This document shows, one piece after another, positions 1 through 8,375 of a stretch of DNA of 31,510 nucleotides. Under the pieces are notes generated by a model. It was not told the origin of the DNA and searched no databases. It saw only the letters and a list, made by a program, of their open reading frames with translations. The number at the start of each line of letters is the position of its first letter. The first letter of the stretch is position 1. A program made the position numbers and the translations under genes. This DNA is from a virus, in the IMG/VR virus record IMGVR_UViG_3300017527_000084, positions 1-31,510 of that record; one strand, 5' to 3'.

Positions 1-70
1 GGAGTGAAACTAATAATTAAATAGATTATGAAAGCACAAGGTTAAAGACTATTCTTAAAATGGTTAGGTT

Positions 71-101
71 GGGCGTACTGGAAACGGTGCGCCTTTTTTT
101 G
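71..101 (+). terminator. Rho-independent terminator at left edge
   Basis: A 7-bp stem (GGCGTAC at 72-78 with GTGCGCC at 87-93, one G-T wobble), an 8-nt loop, then seven T residues. It probably ends the transcript of the gene left of the window. An open frame starting at base 60 runs through it, so that start is not credible for the next gene. Confidence 0.8.
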
Positions 102-123
102 TTCCGAAATAATTGTATATTTG
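98..123 (+). promoter_or_regulatory. Bacteroidota-type promoter (TATATTTG)
   Basis: TATATTTG at 116-123 matches the Bacteroidota -7 element TAnnTTTG. A TTTG lies at 98-101, but only 14 nt upstream instead of about 19, so the -33 element is weak. The next ATG is at 129, only 5 nt past the box, so a transcript from here would be nearly leaderless. Confidence 0.45.
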
Positions 124-128
124 TTCAC

Positions 129-371
129 ATGATAGAGGAATATACATTAGCATTAAAGATATTTTTGTCTGCTTGGTTCGTTACTAACTTTGATCCCATC
201 GTTGCGGTGGTGTATGTGATCGAACAAAAGCTACCCGAACGAATAGCACCGATACTGTACCCTATACAATGCTTTAAATGCCTTACCTTTTGGAGTACGT
301 TAATAATCACACAAGACATTTGGGTATCACTTGCATCATCTTTAATTGCATCGTTGTATGATGGAGATTAG
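129..371 (+). CDS. Small membrane protein with CxxC-FW motif
   Basis: 80 residues. Two hydrophobic stretches (about 6-32 and 53-75) flank a polar segment, so it is probably a two-helix inner-membrane protein. Just before the second helix is a CFKCLTFW motif, whose two cysteines could bind metal or form a disulfide. Small phage membrane proteins with a similar Cys-x2-Cys...Phe-Trp signature occur in Bacteroidota phages and resemble DUF1360-type proteins; this is recall by pattern and not tested. The start at 129 is chosen because upstream in-frame codons lie inside the terminator. Its end overlaps the next gene, so the two are probably co-translated. Function unknown. Confidence 0.6.
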   Translation: MIEEYTLALKIFLSAWFVTNFDPIVAVVYVIEQKLPERIAPILYPIQCFKCLTFWSTLIITQDIWVSLASSLIASLYDGD

Positions 372-567
372 CCAATCAGATATCGAGGTGTTCGAAGCGT
401 CCAAACAGGACACACTATATTCTAAGGCATCACTTAAAAAGTTGGCACGATCTTACAACAAATATGTGGAACCAAAAGATGTGATTTCCTATTGTATGTG
501 CAACAAGGTTCGACGAAAAATATATCACAACCTAATCATTGATTGGTATGCACAAAACAGCAATTGA
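358..567 (+). CDS. Small hypothetical protein
   Basis: 69 residues, charged and probably helical, with no family I recognise. Two consecutive ATG codons (358 and 361) could start it; a TTG at 346 is less likely. It overlaps the end of the membrane-protein gene and the start of the HTH-like gene, so the three form a tight operon. The Lys/Arg-rich middle (KKLARSYNKY, CNKVRRKIYHN) would suit a nucleic-acid or protein adaptor, but that is a guess. Confidence 0.55.
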   Translation: MMEISQSDIEVFEASKQDTLYSKASLKKLARSYNKYVEPKDVISYCMCNKVRRKIYHNLIIDWYAQNSN

Positions 568-1051
568 TAAACAACTGCCAACGCTGTATCCTGCACTACT
601 TGACACTTCCACCCGAATGTGTTACAAATACCGACGAACATACCCACCAGAGGAAGTGATTAATATCGCTTATCTATACATCATTAAGATCAAGCACAAG
701 GTGGAAGACGATGACATGCTACGTAGATACCTTACTGCAAAAATATGTCAGGAAATCGCATTAACACAGTCCGAAACCAACAGGAAACTAAACACCAGGC
801 ATTGCGATCTAAACGAAAACACAGCAATTGAATACGAACCATACAAAGACCCATACGAATACGAAGTAAAAGCACTAGACAAGTATCGTGAAGTTCCAGA
901 CCGTGTGAAGCGTAGAGTCTTCGAAGTGTATTTCGACAAAGGGGAAAACACATGCAGGAAAATGGCAAAGTATTTCAACATAGACACAAAGAGCGCGATG
1001 AACTTAATACGTGAAATGAAGGAAGACCTTCAACAAATAGCTGAACAATAA
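548..1051 (+). CDS. HTH / sigma-factor-like protein
   Basis: 167 residues. The N-terminal half is helical (LYPALLDTSTRMCYKYRR, then EEVINIAYLYIIKIKHK). The C-terminal part (about 120-165: VKRRVFEVYFDKGENTCRKM followed by AKYFNIDTKSAMNLIREM) reads like a sigma region-4 type helix-turn-helix: a helix, a turn at GENTCRKMAKYFNID, and a recognition helix. It lies three genes before the terminases, so a late-gene activator or sigma-like factor is plausible. A role as a DNA-binding packaging accessory is the alternative. ATG 548 is preferred to a TTG at 539. It overlaps the gene before it by 20 nt. Confidence 0.55.
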   Translation: MHKTAIDKQLPTLYPALLDTSTRMCYKYRRTYPPEEVINIAYLYIIKIKHKVEDDDMLRRYLTAKICQEIALTQSETNRKLNTRHCDLNENTAIEYEPYKDPYEYEVKALDKYREVPDRVKRRVFEVYFDKGENTCRKMAKYFNIDTKSAMNLIREMKEDLQQIAEQ

Positions 1052-1084
1052 CTATATTTATATAATTAACTAATAAACAAAGAC

Positions 1085-1450
1085 ATGGCAAAAGTATTTA
1101 AAGAAGAGTATCAAAACTGTACGGTAACAGTACGAACACAGTTTGGAAGAAAGGTAAACATAGACACTGCAACGGCAGACCCGAATGCATGGATCAAGCT
1201 TGAAGAATTTGCTTTCCTATTTGAAGACGAAGGTACACTAGCACCAAAGAAAGTGAAGAAAGCTGCACCAGTTGCGACGAAAACAACACCGACTGAAACA
1301 CCAGAGGAAAAGCACGAAGAAATCGCTAAGGAAGTAGCAAAGGAAAACAGTGTTGAACTATCCGATCTATCACTAAAAGAACTAAGAGCAAAGTTTCCTG
1401 ACATTAAAGACACATCGAAAGCTGGATTCTTAAAACAACTAGGACAATAG
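1085..1450 (+). CDS. HeH/SAP-like domain protein upstream of terminase
   Basis: 121 residues in three parts. Residues 1-50 are a compact mixed domain. Residues 51-92 are a Lys/Ala/Glu/Thr-rich linker of low complexity. Residues 93-119 (SLKELRAKFPDIKDTSKAGF and following) look like an HeH/SAP-type helix-extension-helix, a small fold found at the ends of phage head and packaging proteins. It ends one base before the terminase small-subunit ATG, so translational coupling is likely. A head/neck or packaging accessory role is inferred from position. TATATTTA (1053-1060), one base off the Bacteroidota -7 box, lies just upstream and may be a weak promoter. Confidence 0.5.
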   Translation: MAKVFKEEYQNCTVTVRTQFGRKVNIDTATADPNAWIKLEEFAFLFEDEGTLAPKKVKKAAPVATKTTPTETPEEKHEEIAKEVAKENSVELSDLSLKELRAKFPDIKDTSKAGFLKQLGQ

Positions 1451-1451
1451 T

Positions 1452-1877
1452 ATGCCTGTTCCTAATATTAAAAACGTCGATCACATGTTACAATTGTGGT
1501 CGGCGTATAAGGAGTCATTAACCGACGAAGCAAAGAAGTGGGAACAAATACAATACGTAGGAAAGGACGGTGACAGAAGAACAGACTATCCCAAACTTCC
1601 ACTAACACTAGAGGGTTTCAAGACGTATTGCCACAATGAAAAGATAGGCTATATCCATCAGTACTTCGATAATAAAGACGAATTGTACAACGATTACGTG
1701 GTTGTCTGTACGCGCATACGTGAGGAAATACGCCACGACCAGATCACTGGAGGGTTGTTAGGGTTCTACAATTCAAGCATTACACAACGTCTTAACGGCT
1801 TAGTAGACAAGAAACAAACCGAACACAAAGGTGAACCTAGAGTGTTTAATTTACCCGACGACGACACAGAGGAATAA
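1452..1877 (+). CDS. terS: Terminase small subunit (gp3-like)
   Basis: 141 residues. The pattern LPLTLEGFKTYCHNEKIG, then a conserved YIHQYFDNK and TRIREEIRHDQITGGLLGFY with NSSITQRLNGL, is that of the phage DNA-packaging protein gp3 family (P22 gp3-like, Pfam Terminase_6-type small subunits). Such proteins form rings that recognise phage DNA and hand it to the large subunit. The small acidic tail (DDDTEE) could contact the motor. It directly precedes the large subunit, which supports the call. The start is fixed by the 1-base gap from the gene upstream. Confidence 0.85.
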   Translation: MPVPNIKNVDHMLQLWSAYKESLTDEAKKWEQIQYVGKDGDRRTDYPKLPLTLEGFKTYCHNEKIGYIHQYFDNKDELYNDYVVVCTRIREEIRHDQITGGLLGFYNSSITQRLNGLVDKKQTEHKGEPRVFNLPDDDTEE

Positions 1878-1884
1878 AAGGGTA

Positions 1885-1897
1885 TCCACCGCGTGGA
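1885..1897. other. Short hairpin between terminase genes
   Basis: A perfect 5-bp inverted repeat (TCCAC / GTGGA) with a 3-nt loop in the 60-nt gap between the terminase genes. There is no T-tract, so it is not a terminator. It could be an mRNA processing or translation element, or part of a packaging site, but nothing shows which. Confidence 0.3.
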
Positions 1898-1937
1898 GTA
1901 AGTAGACTCACTCACTAATAATCAAGCACTTACAAAA

Positions 1938-3128
1938 ATGGCTTTTCAACTCACCACGGCAGTAGTTAAGATTCTAAGAATGAAAGCCCGTAAAAAGGTT
2001 ATTCAAGGTTCAACATCATCTGGTAAGACATACGGGATAGTTCCGATAGTATACGACAAATGTCTGGCAAAGGATAGGATCAAAGCAACGATAACAGCGG
2101 AGACACTTAGCTCACTAAAAGATGGTGCTATCGACATCTTCAAGAACTTCATGATGGACGAAGGTCGCTGGGATGATAACCGCTGGAATGCCACAGACTT
2201 TGTGTACACACTTGGCAATGGTTCAAAGCTACAATTCAAGACATTCGACACAGTAGGAAAAGCGAAAGCAGCAGGTAAGCGTGATCTGTTATTTATCAAT
2301 GAAGCGAACCATGTACCGTATGATATTGCCGATACTCTAATCATTCGATCTAAAGAAGTGTATTTGGACTTTAATGCAGATGAAGAATTCTGGGCGCATA
2401 CCGAGGTGCTTACATCGCCAAACAGTGAGTTCTTAAAATTGACTTACCACGACAACGAAGCACTACCCAAAGAAACCTTGGAAGACTTAATGGAAAAGAA
2501 GCGCAAAGCAGACTTGGAAGAAGCAGCTGGTGTAAAGGGTTATTGGTGGAACTGGTGGCAAGTGTACGGACTTGGTGAAACAGGGCAACGACAAGAACTT
2601 GTATTTGCACCGTGGGAAATTCTCAAAGAAAAACCTGCACGATTCACTCGATACGTGTATGGTATAGATTTCGGATATCAACACCCCACGGCATTGATTA
2701 AAGTTTGGTATCACGAAGATGAACGATACTTGGAGGAAGTGATATACAACCCTCTTTTAAGTTCACCTAAGTTATTGGACAAGATGGAAACCAAGAACGT
2801 ATCAAGGGAAATCGAAATGATTGCAGACCATGCACGACCCGAAATGATCACCGACCTTCGAGACAAAGGATATTATGTACTGAATGCAGACAAATCTGTG
2901 GACGCTGGAATTGAAGATTTAAGAAAGTGTAAAGTGTACGTTGACGAAAAAGCCGTCAATATAATCCGAGAAAATAAGAAATACAAATACAAGAAGATCA
3001 ACGGACTGATTACTGACACGATTCACAAGATCAACGACGATGCAATGGATGCAGTGAGATACGCCAACAGGTGGATAAGTAAATACTCGGTCGACTCAAT
3101 GGATGAAACTATCTCTATTAATCTTTAG
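1938..3128 (+). CDS. terL: Terminase large subunit
   Basis: 396 residues, the ATP-driven packaging motor and nuclease. Walker A is GSTSSGKT (24-31) and Walker B is LLFINEA (117-123), with the catalytic Glu after the aspartate-like position. The RNase H-like nuclease has its three acidic clusters: GIDFGYQHPTA (D244), IADHARPE (D297) and INDDAMDAVRYA (D367/D368/D371). Length is typical of the shorter PBSX/Terminase_3-6 type subunits. It is preceded by the small subunit. The A-rich leader (CTTACAAAA) before ATG is typical of Bacteroidota. This gene is the best marker for phylogenetic placement. Confidence 0.95.
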   Translation: MAFQLTTAVVKILRMKARKKVIQGSTSSGKTYGIVPIVYDKCLAKDRIKATITAETLSSLKDGAIDIFKNFMMDEGRWDDNRWNATDFVYTLGNGSKLQFKTFDTVGKAKAAGKRDLLFINEANHVPYDIADTLIIRSKEVYLDFNADEEFWAHTEVLTSPNSEFLKLTYHDNEALPKETLEDLMEKKRKADLEEAAGVKGYWWNWWQVYGLGETGQRQELVFAPWEILKEKPARFTRYVYGIDFGYQHPTALIKVWYHEDERYLEEVIYNPLLSSPKLLDKMETKNVSREIEMIADHARPEMITDLRDKGYYVLNADKSVDAGIEDLRKCKVYVDEKAVNIIRENKKYKYKKINGLITDTIHKINDDAMDAVRYANRWISKYSVDSMDETISINL

Positions 3129-3160
3129 TTAACGACAAACGAACACCGTACTATACAAGT

Positions 3161-4582
3161 ATGGCAATAACACTTAAAGCAAAACCATTTGTAATATCAC
3201 CAGCGTTCAACGAACTGCGTTTCATATACGACAGCACGAATAAGAACAACACTGGATTCAAATATATCTTTGATATTTACGAAGCAGGAACAGCGACCAA
3301 GATAGCAGAGCGCAAGATATCACCACAGTATTCAACAGGATATGGTGATCAAGATGTATCTAAGTTAATTCAAGGATTCTTGTCTGGTGATTTCACACCA
3401 TCAAATTCGACGACATTCGACGCGACGAAATCCTATTATAGTTATGATGTAAAGATCGGTGAAGAATATGTCGCCGAATATAATTATACATCTGCCTTAG
3501 TACAGAATGGTTCATACGTAAAGATAACGGTCACACATGCCTTTGAAGTAGGTGATGCTGTTGTCATAGCACAAGATGATGGTGGAGCAGCCAACCCTGG
3601 TCTTGAAGGGCTGTTCGTTGTAACGGCAATAAATGGAACGACAGACTTTACTATCAATTCGCTATGGTCAGAAGTAACGGACATAAACATTGATGGAACC
3701 GCAAAGTACAGCGATAATAGAAAGACGATAACACGAGACATTACTACATCACTAGCAAACTTTGTCTTCAACGGTGCGTTTAGTTTCCTTAACTGGATAG
3801 CATACGACCAAGCACAATATGAATTGACTGACTCGACGACGAAGATGTTAACCGACCTACCCGACGAATTCAGCATATTCGAAGGGCAAGACAATTGGGT
3901 GAACGTATTATCTGAAACAGACGCGACAAACTTCATGTACTTCGAAAACAGTACAGGCGATATATTTAAAAAGGCTATAACATCGGGTGGATTCATTGAT
4001 CAGATTCTAGTCAGTGGTGAGGACTTACAGGCAGGACTAACACTTGTCAGTGGTTCGGGTGATCTAGTTGAGGACGATGTGGAGTACTACCAGTTCTGGA
4101 TGCAGACAAGTGCAACATTAGAATTAACACAACGCTATCAATTCAATATAGATAAACGTTGCAAGATAAACGACTATCAACTGGCTTTCCGAGATCGTAA
4201 AGGTTCGATGTTGTCCTATGGTTTCCAATTGCACGATGTAGAAAGTGGAACGGTCAAACGAACGACATACAACAAGGAAGTGGTAGGTGCGATATCAAGC
4301 TCTAAATGGACATACGAAAGCCATGAACGTGGAATGAAGCAGGTAGATATTACCAAGGACGAAACACTTACTTTAAGAAGTAACTATATCCGAACACAAG
4401 AAGACTTGGACTTGTTCGAACGCTTGGTAACTTCACCAGACGTATACATCAAGATCGGTGATGATTGGTTGGCTGTAACGGTACAGGATAATTCATACAC
4501 TAATCCAAGACTAAGACAGAGCAGATTACACAAGAAGGAAATCAAAGTCAAATTGGCAAATCAAGACATCATCAATGGCTAA
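3161..4582 (+). CDS. Phage tail/structural protein
   Basis: 473 residues, beta-rich and low in cysteine. The N-terminus (ITLKAKPFVISPAFNELRF and following) and an internal repeat-like module at about 115-190 (HAFEVGDAVVIAQDDGG, then LEGLFVVTAING and YSDNRKTI) are features I associate with large structural proteins of Bacteroidota phages, where the module is often inserted in tail proteins. It overlaps the next, larger tail gene by 8 nt. Position between terminase and tape measure, in an all-structural block, suggests a tail-tip or distal tail component. I cannot assign a specific part of the virion. Confidence 0.65.
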   Translation: MAITLKAKPFVISPAFNELRFIYDSTNKNNTGFKYIFDIYEAGTATKIAERKISPQYSTGYGDQDVSKLIQGFLSGDFTPSNSTTFDATKSYYSYDVKIGEEYVAEYNYTSALVQNGSYVKITVTHAFEVGDAVVIAQDDGGAANPGLEGLFVVTAINGTTDFTINSLWSEVTDINIDGTAKYSDNRKTITRDITTSLANFVFNGAFSFLNWIAYDQAQYELTDSTTKMLTDLPDEFSIFEGQDNWVNVLSETDATNFMYFENSTGDIFKKAITSGGFIDQILVSGEDLQAGLTLVSGSGDLVEDDVEYYQFWMQTSATLELTQRYQFNIDKRCKINDYQLAFRDRKGSMLSYGFQLHDVESGTVKRTTYNKEVVGAISSSKWTYESHERGMKQVDITKDETLTLRSNYIRTQEDLDLFERLVTSPDVYIKIGDDWLAVTVQDNSYTNPRLRQSRLHKKEIKVKLANQDIING

Positions 4583-7310
4583 TAATACAACGGCATACAT
4601 AAAGACTAGCAACGGCAACATCCAACTAATTGAGGGTACAAGCTGTTCGTTGAATTTTGGTATAGCAGATATCCGTGATCTATCTAGTCGGGGTGGTACA
4701 TTCTCGAAGCAATTGAATGCTGTGTGGAGTGATGAGAACCACAGGATACTTGGACAACTATTTGACATCAATGCAACAACGTTCGAATATAATTTCAATG
4801 AGCGTGTCGAATGTGAGGTGATACAGAACGGTCTTGTGATAGTCTCGGATGCTTACTTGCAACTAATCGAGATAAACGAATCACAATCAACGAACGCACA
4901 ACAAGCGAACGGTAGCTATTCAATTCTTGTTAAGTCTGCACAACGCGACCTATTTGCCAAGATGGGATCAAAGGAATTAACGGACTTAGATTTCACATAT
5001 CTCAATCACACCTATACAGCTGCAAACGTTGTTAGTTCATTTACGAACGACTACACCGATGGATATGTGTATCCGATGGGTATTAATGACACGGCAGACT
5101 TTTTGCTCACAGACTTTAGTCCAGCGATATATGTTAAACACTACTTCGACCAGATACATGCAACGAATGGATTTAGTTATGAAGTGCAAGATTGGGATGT
5201 GTTCGACAAACTCATTATACCATTCAACAATGATAAACCAGTAGTTGACAATACAGACTTTTTAGTTGAAGCGACGAAGAGTAGTTTTTCCAGTGGAGTG
5301 GGAGCGATAACAAACTGGACAGAGGTATCCGACAATGAAAGCCTATTCAATCCGACAACAGGAATATATGATGTACCTGTGTGCCTAACAGGTGGACAAG
5401 CGATAAATGCCAACATTGTAATTGATTTCGACCTAGTACTAGATAATTCTTCTGGAGCAAATGCGTATCTAGTCGATATCCAAAACACTGCATATGATAG
5501 AAGTGTACGATACAAGGGATTCTTCCGAATACTAAAGAACGGAGTATTTTACATGGGTGGAAACTTTGTACCACCAACGAATGGAGGAACACAAGGACAC
5601 GAATTCTTCGAAAGTGACACACCAGTATCAAATGGTGATACAATCATACTATCCGACAACAATACGATTAACGTACCAGCAGGAAACTTACTTCCAACGG
5701 ATACGCTATCCTTTGAGATAATAGTCCAAGCACATGCAGGAAATGCACTCCCTGCGTTTATGAAGTGGAAGGATTCAGCACTATCAACTGCCAACGATGT
5801 AACGGTCACACCACGAATTGATATAAACGATGTGACGATCAAATTAGAATTAACAGCCAATTCGATAGGGTACAACTCCGAACAGGATATGAACAACTAT
5901 ATACCGACGAAGATTAAACAAAAGAACTTCGTGAAATCGGTGTGTAACATGGCACAGTTAATGGCATATCCCGACCCCGACAATAGTAACAAAATAATAT
6001 ACCAACCTCGTGATGCATATTTAGATGCAGGACAAGAAAAGGATTGGAGGGAAAAATTAATCAAGGACGAAAACCAATTGGTGCGGTTCTTACCGGAACT
6101 TGCTGCAAAGCGTAAAATCTTCACGTACAAAGAAGATAAAGATGTGTACAACGTTTCCTATAAAGGAGCGACGAATGAGGTGTATGGTCAAGCTGAATTC
6201 ATATTTGATACAGAGTTCAGACAAAACATTGAAACACTGGAGTTGGTTTTCTCACCTACACCAATGGCACAGATAGCAATCGGTGCGATAGTTCCAACAT
6301 TCATTGGAGGTGCGCCAAATGTGAACATTAGGATACTAATTCACAACGGTACGCAAGTATGTAATCAGTTCAATATATACGATTATGCATCAACAGGTTC
6401 GACAGGTGTCGTAGACTATCCGATGGTAAGCCATTTCGATGATCATTACAATCCGACTGTTGACATCAATTTCGCTGTATGTGACTACTATTTCTATCAA
6501 GGCATAAACCTCACGAATAACAACCTGTACAATTTACATTGGCGAAGAACAATGGCACAAATGAATAGTGGTAAGATGCTCACAGCCATGTTTGATTTGA
6601 GTGTTGCAGATATCGCCAATCTAAAGATGAACGATAAGGTGTACACAAAGAACGCTTGGTGGAACTTCAATAGGGTGATTGATTACAATGCTAATGGAAA
6701 CCAAAACACGAAGGTTGAACTATTAAGCATCGACGACGAACTCGATCTACCTACAACCCGAAAAGCAGGACAACCAACTGACCTTCCTATTAGTACACCA
6801 TCTGCACTTCCTTCTGGTTCGGATAATCCAATCAAGGGATTACTAGAAGAACTATACACAGAAAACAACGTGAACCTATCCGATGGTGCTACAACGGTAA
6901 AAGGTACAGGTAATGTGATAGGGCAAAACGTTCGTGGATTCATCGTTGGTAACAACCAAATTATTGAAGAGTCGGGATATTGGATTAACGGTAAAAACAT
7001 CGGTGATGGTTCGGACTTCTTCGAAGCGGTTGAATACTATTCTATCAATATTGATTCAGACTATACGGTTGACCCAACGGCACAAGCAGTGATTTATTTA
7101 ACAGCAAGTGGCTTGACGATCACCTTACCAGACCCAGACGATTACACAGACACAAAGATATACATCAAGAACAAATCCACAGGATCAAACACAATAAGCG
7201 TTGAATTGGTTTCACCACCTGCAACAATTGATGGAATGGCAACGGTGAAACTAAAGAAATTAGAATCATTAACACTTCATGCAAATGAAGGAATTTGGAG
7301 CATACTATGA
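4575..7310 (+). CDS. Large tail protein (tail tip/baseplate-like)
   Basis: 911 residues. The N-terminus (about 5-115: a segment with DIRDLSSRGGTFSKQLN, FDINATTFEYNFN and VECEVIQNGLVI) is a signature of structural proteins in Bacteroidota phages and resembles the start of tail-tip or baseplate-type proteins. The middle (150-750) is beta-rich. The C-terminus (about 770-911) has a glycine-rich piece with VKGTGNVIGQNVRGF that suits a trimeric beta-helix, followed by a domain ending in TLHANEGIWSIL that looks like a phage tail-fibre end domain. It probably forms the distal tail and contacts the host. Its stop overlaps the next start (ATGA). Confidence 0.65.
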   Translation: MANNTTAYIKTSNGNIQLIEGTSCSLNFGIADIRDLSSRGGTFSKQLNAVWSDENHRILGQLFDINATTFEYNFNERVECEVIQNGLVIVSDAYLQLIEINESQSTNAQQANGSYSILVKSAQRDLFAKMGSKELTDLDFTYLNHTYTAANVVSSFTNDYTDGYVYPMGINDTADFLLTDFSPAIYVKHYFDQIHATNGFSYEVQDWDVFDKLIIPFNNDKPVVDNTDFLVEATKSSFSSGVGAITNWTEVSDNESLFNPTTGIYDVPVCLTGGQAINANIVIDFDLVLDNSSGANAYLVDIQNTAYDRSVRYKGFFRILKNGVFYMGGNFVPPTNGGTQGHEFFESDTPVSNGDTIILSDNNTINVPAGNLLPTDTLSFEIIVQAHAGNALPAFMKWKDSALSTANDVTVTPRIDINDVTIKLELTANSIGYNSEQDMNNYIPTKIKQKNFVKSVCNMAQLMAYPDPDNSNKIIYQPRDAYLDAGQEKDWREKLIKDENQLVRFLPELAAKRKIFTYKEDKDVYNVSYKGATNEVYGQAEFIFDTEFRQNIETLELVFSPTPMAQIAIGAIVPTFIGGAPNVNIRILIHNGTQVCNQFNIYDYASTGSTGVVDYPMVSHFDDHYNPTVDINFAVCDYYFYQGINLTNNNLYNLHWRRTMAQMNSGKMLTAMFDLSVADIANLKMNDKVYTKNAWWNFNRVIDYNANGNQNTKVELLSIDDELDLPTTRKAGQPTDLPISTPSALPSGSDNPIKGLLEELYTENNVNLSDGATTVKGTGNVIGQNVRGFIVGNNQIIEESGYWINGKNIGDGSDFFEAVEYYSINIDSDYTVDPTAQAVIYLTASGLTITLPDPDDYTDTKIYIKNKSTGSNTISVELVSPPATIDGMATVKLKKLESLTLHANEGIWSIL

Positions 7311-8335
7311 CATACATATCAAACAATAACTTCTTACTTGAAACTGCACGAAAAAACAATGCAGGTGTATCGCCGTATAATAAATTTGGATCAAATAGTG
7401 ACATTGACACAGGAAGCGCACCAGAAGACATTTGTGGATACCCTGGGCTTTATACAGGCTTTGATGCAACGGCAGGTGAAGCAATAGGTGTAAGAAGCAC
7501 AGGAGCAGGAAGTGGAAACGACACAGGTTCACTAGTAACATCTGGAACATCAACAGGAGGAAGCGACACAACACTTGAAGATACAGGTACAAATTTTATT
7601 GTGGCTAGTGTTTCAGTTGGTGATATGATACTGAACGATACAGACCAATTCCACGGTGTAGTGACGGCAGTAACTAGTGCAACCGTTTTAACTGTTATCG
7701 CGTTTGATAATGGCGATGCAGAAAATCCACCATCTTTTGAAACTGGCAAAACGTACAGGATCGTTCAACCATCTGGAAGTGGTGCATGTGTTGTAAAGGT
7801 AATAAAAGCCTTAGAAACTGATTACGCAGAATACAAAAGTGAATATGTAATCATGAACGGTTCAACGGAAGTTGATACGGTTGGAACGGACTATATACGA
7901 TGCTCACGTGCTAAGGTTGTTTTGTGGGGTAGTGGTGGAACAACGGATGGAACAATCGTTGGAAGACAAACCACAACCACGGCAAATGTATTTTGGGAAA
8001 TCGAATCAGACCACGACCAAACACTGGTTGCATGTGATACAATACCAGCAGGACACACGCTATACATAACAGGGATATCTGCAAAAATGGCAAGAGCAAA
8101 CGGTTCGGCAGGTTCGGCAGAGGTGGATTTCAAAACCCGACAAGTAAACACCACAGGGTTCAACACTAAGATACACGAATACATAAGCCATGGTGCGCCC
8201 TTTGATCCTGCTATTGATTACATATTAGCAGTCACACAATTCAGTGATTTCAAATGGTCGTGTAATGATGTAAGCGATAACAACACACAGATATCCGCAC
8301 AGATTAACGGGTTTTTAGTAGCAAATAATTCTTAA
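7307..8335 (+). CDS. Structural surface/fibre protein
   Basis: 342 residues with low-complexity Gly/Ser/Thr segments (about 63-95) and beta-rich flanks, acidic and probably secreted into the virion. The C-terminal part (LYITGISAKMARANGSAGSAEV...) resembles small head or tail decoration proteins. ATG 7307 overlaps the stop of the preceding tail gene by ATGA, so the TTG at 7295 is rejected. Placed just before the tape measure, so a tail-surface or receptor-binding role is possible, but no family is recognised. Confidence 0.6.
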   Translation: MTYISNNNFLLETARKNNAGVSPYNKFGSNSDIDTGSAPEDICGYPGLYTGFDATAGEAIGVRSTGAGSGNDTGSLVTSGTSTGGSDTTLEDTGTNFIVASVSVGDMILNDTDQFHGVVTAVTSATVLTVIAFDNGDAENPPSFETGKTYRIVQPSGSGACVVKVIKALETDYAEYKSEYVIMNGSTEVDTVGTDYIRCSRAKVVLWGSGGTTDGTIVGRQTTTTANVFWEIESDHDQTLVACDTIPAGHTLYITGISAKMARANGSAGSAEVDFKTRQVNTTGFNTKIHEYISHGAPFDPAIDYILAVTQFSDFKWSCNDVSDNNTQISAQINGFLVANNS

Positions 8336-8338
8336 CAA

Positions 8339-8371
8339 ATGGCGAACGTAGTAATAACAGCATTATTATAA
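8339..8371 (+). other. 10-codon micro-ORF before tape measure
   Basis: ATG to TAA encoding MANVVITALL, sitting 3 nt after the previous stop and 4 nt before the tape-measure ATG. It has the look of the start of a phage structural gene that was cut short, or of a translational bridge that lets ribosomes reach the next ATG. Too short to claim as a gene. Confidence 0.25.
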
Positions 8372-8375
8372 ACTC

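Noticed and set aside
1-24. Seven-codon open frame ending in TAG at the left edge (GVKLIIK)
   Set aside because: It may be the end of an upstream gene, and the terminator after it fits, but 24 bases cannot support a call.
60-128. Upstream extension of the first gene
   Set aside because: It runs through a clear terminator and a promoter box, so ATG 129 is more credible.
3484-3996. Minus-strand 170-codon frame in the first tail gene
   Set aside because: Ser/Val-rich shadow of a well-formed structural gene on the plus strand.
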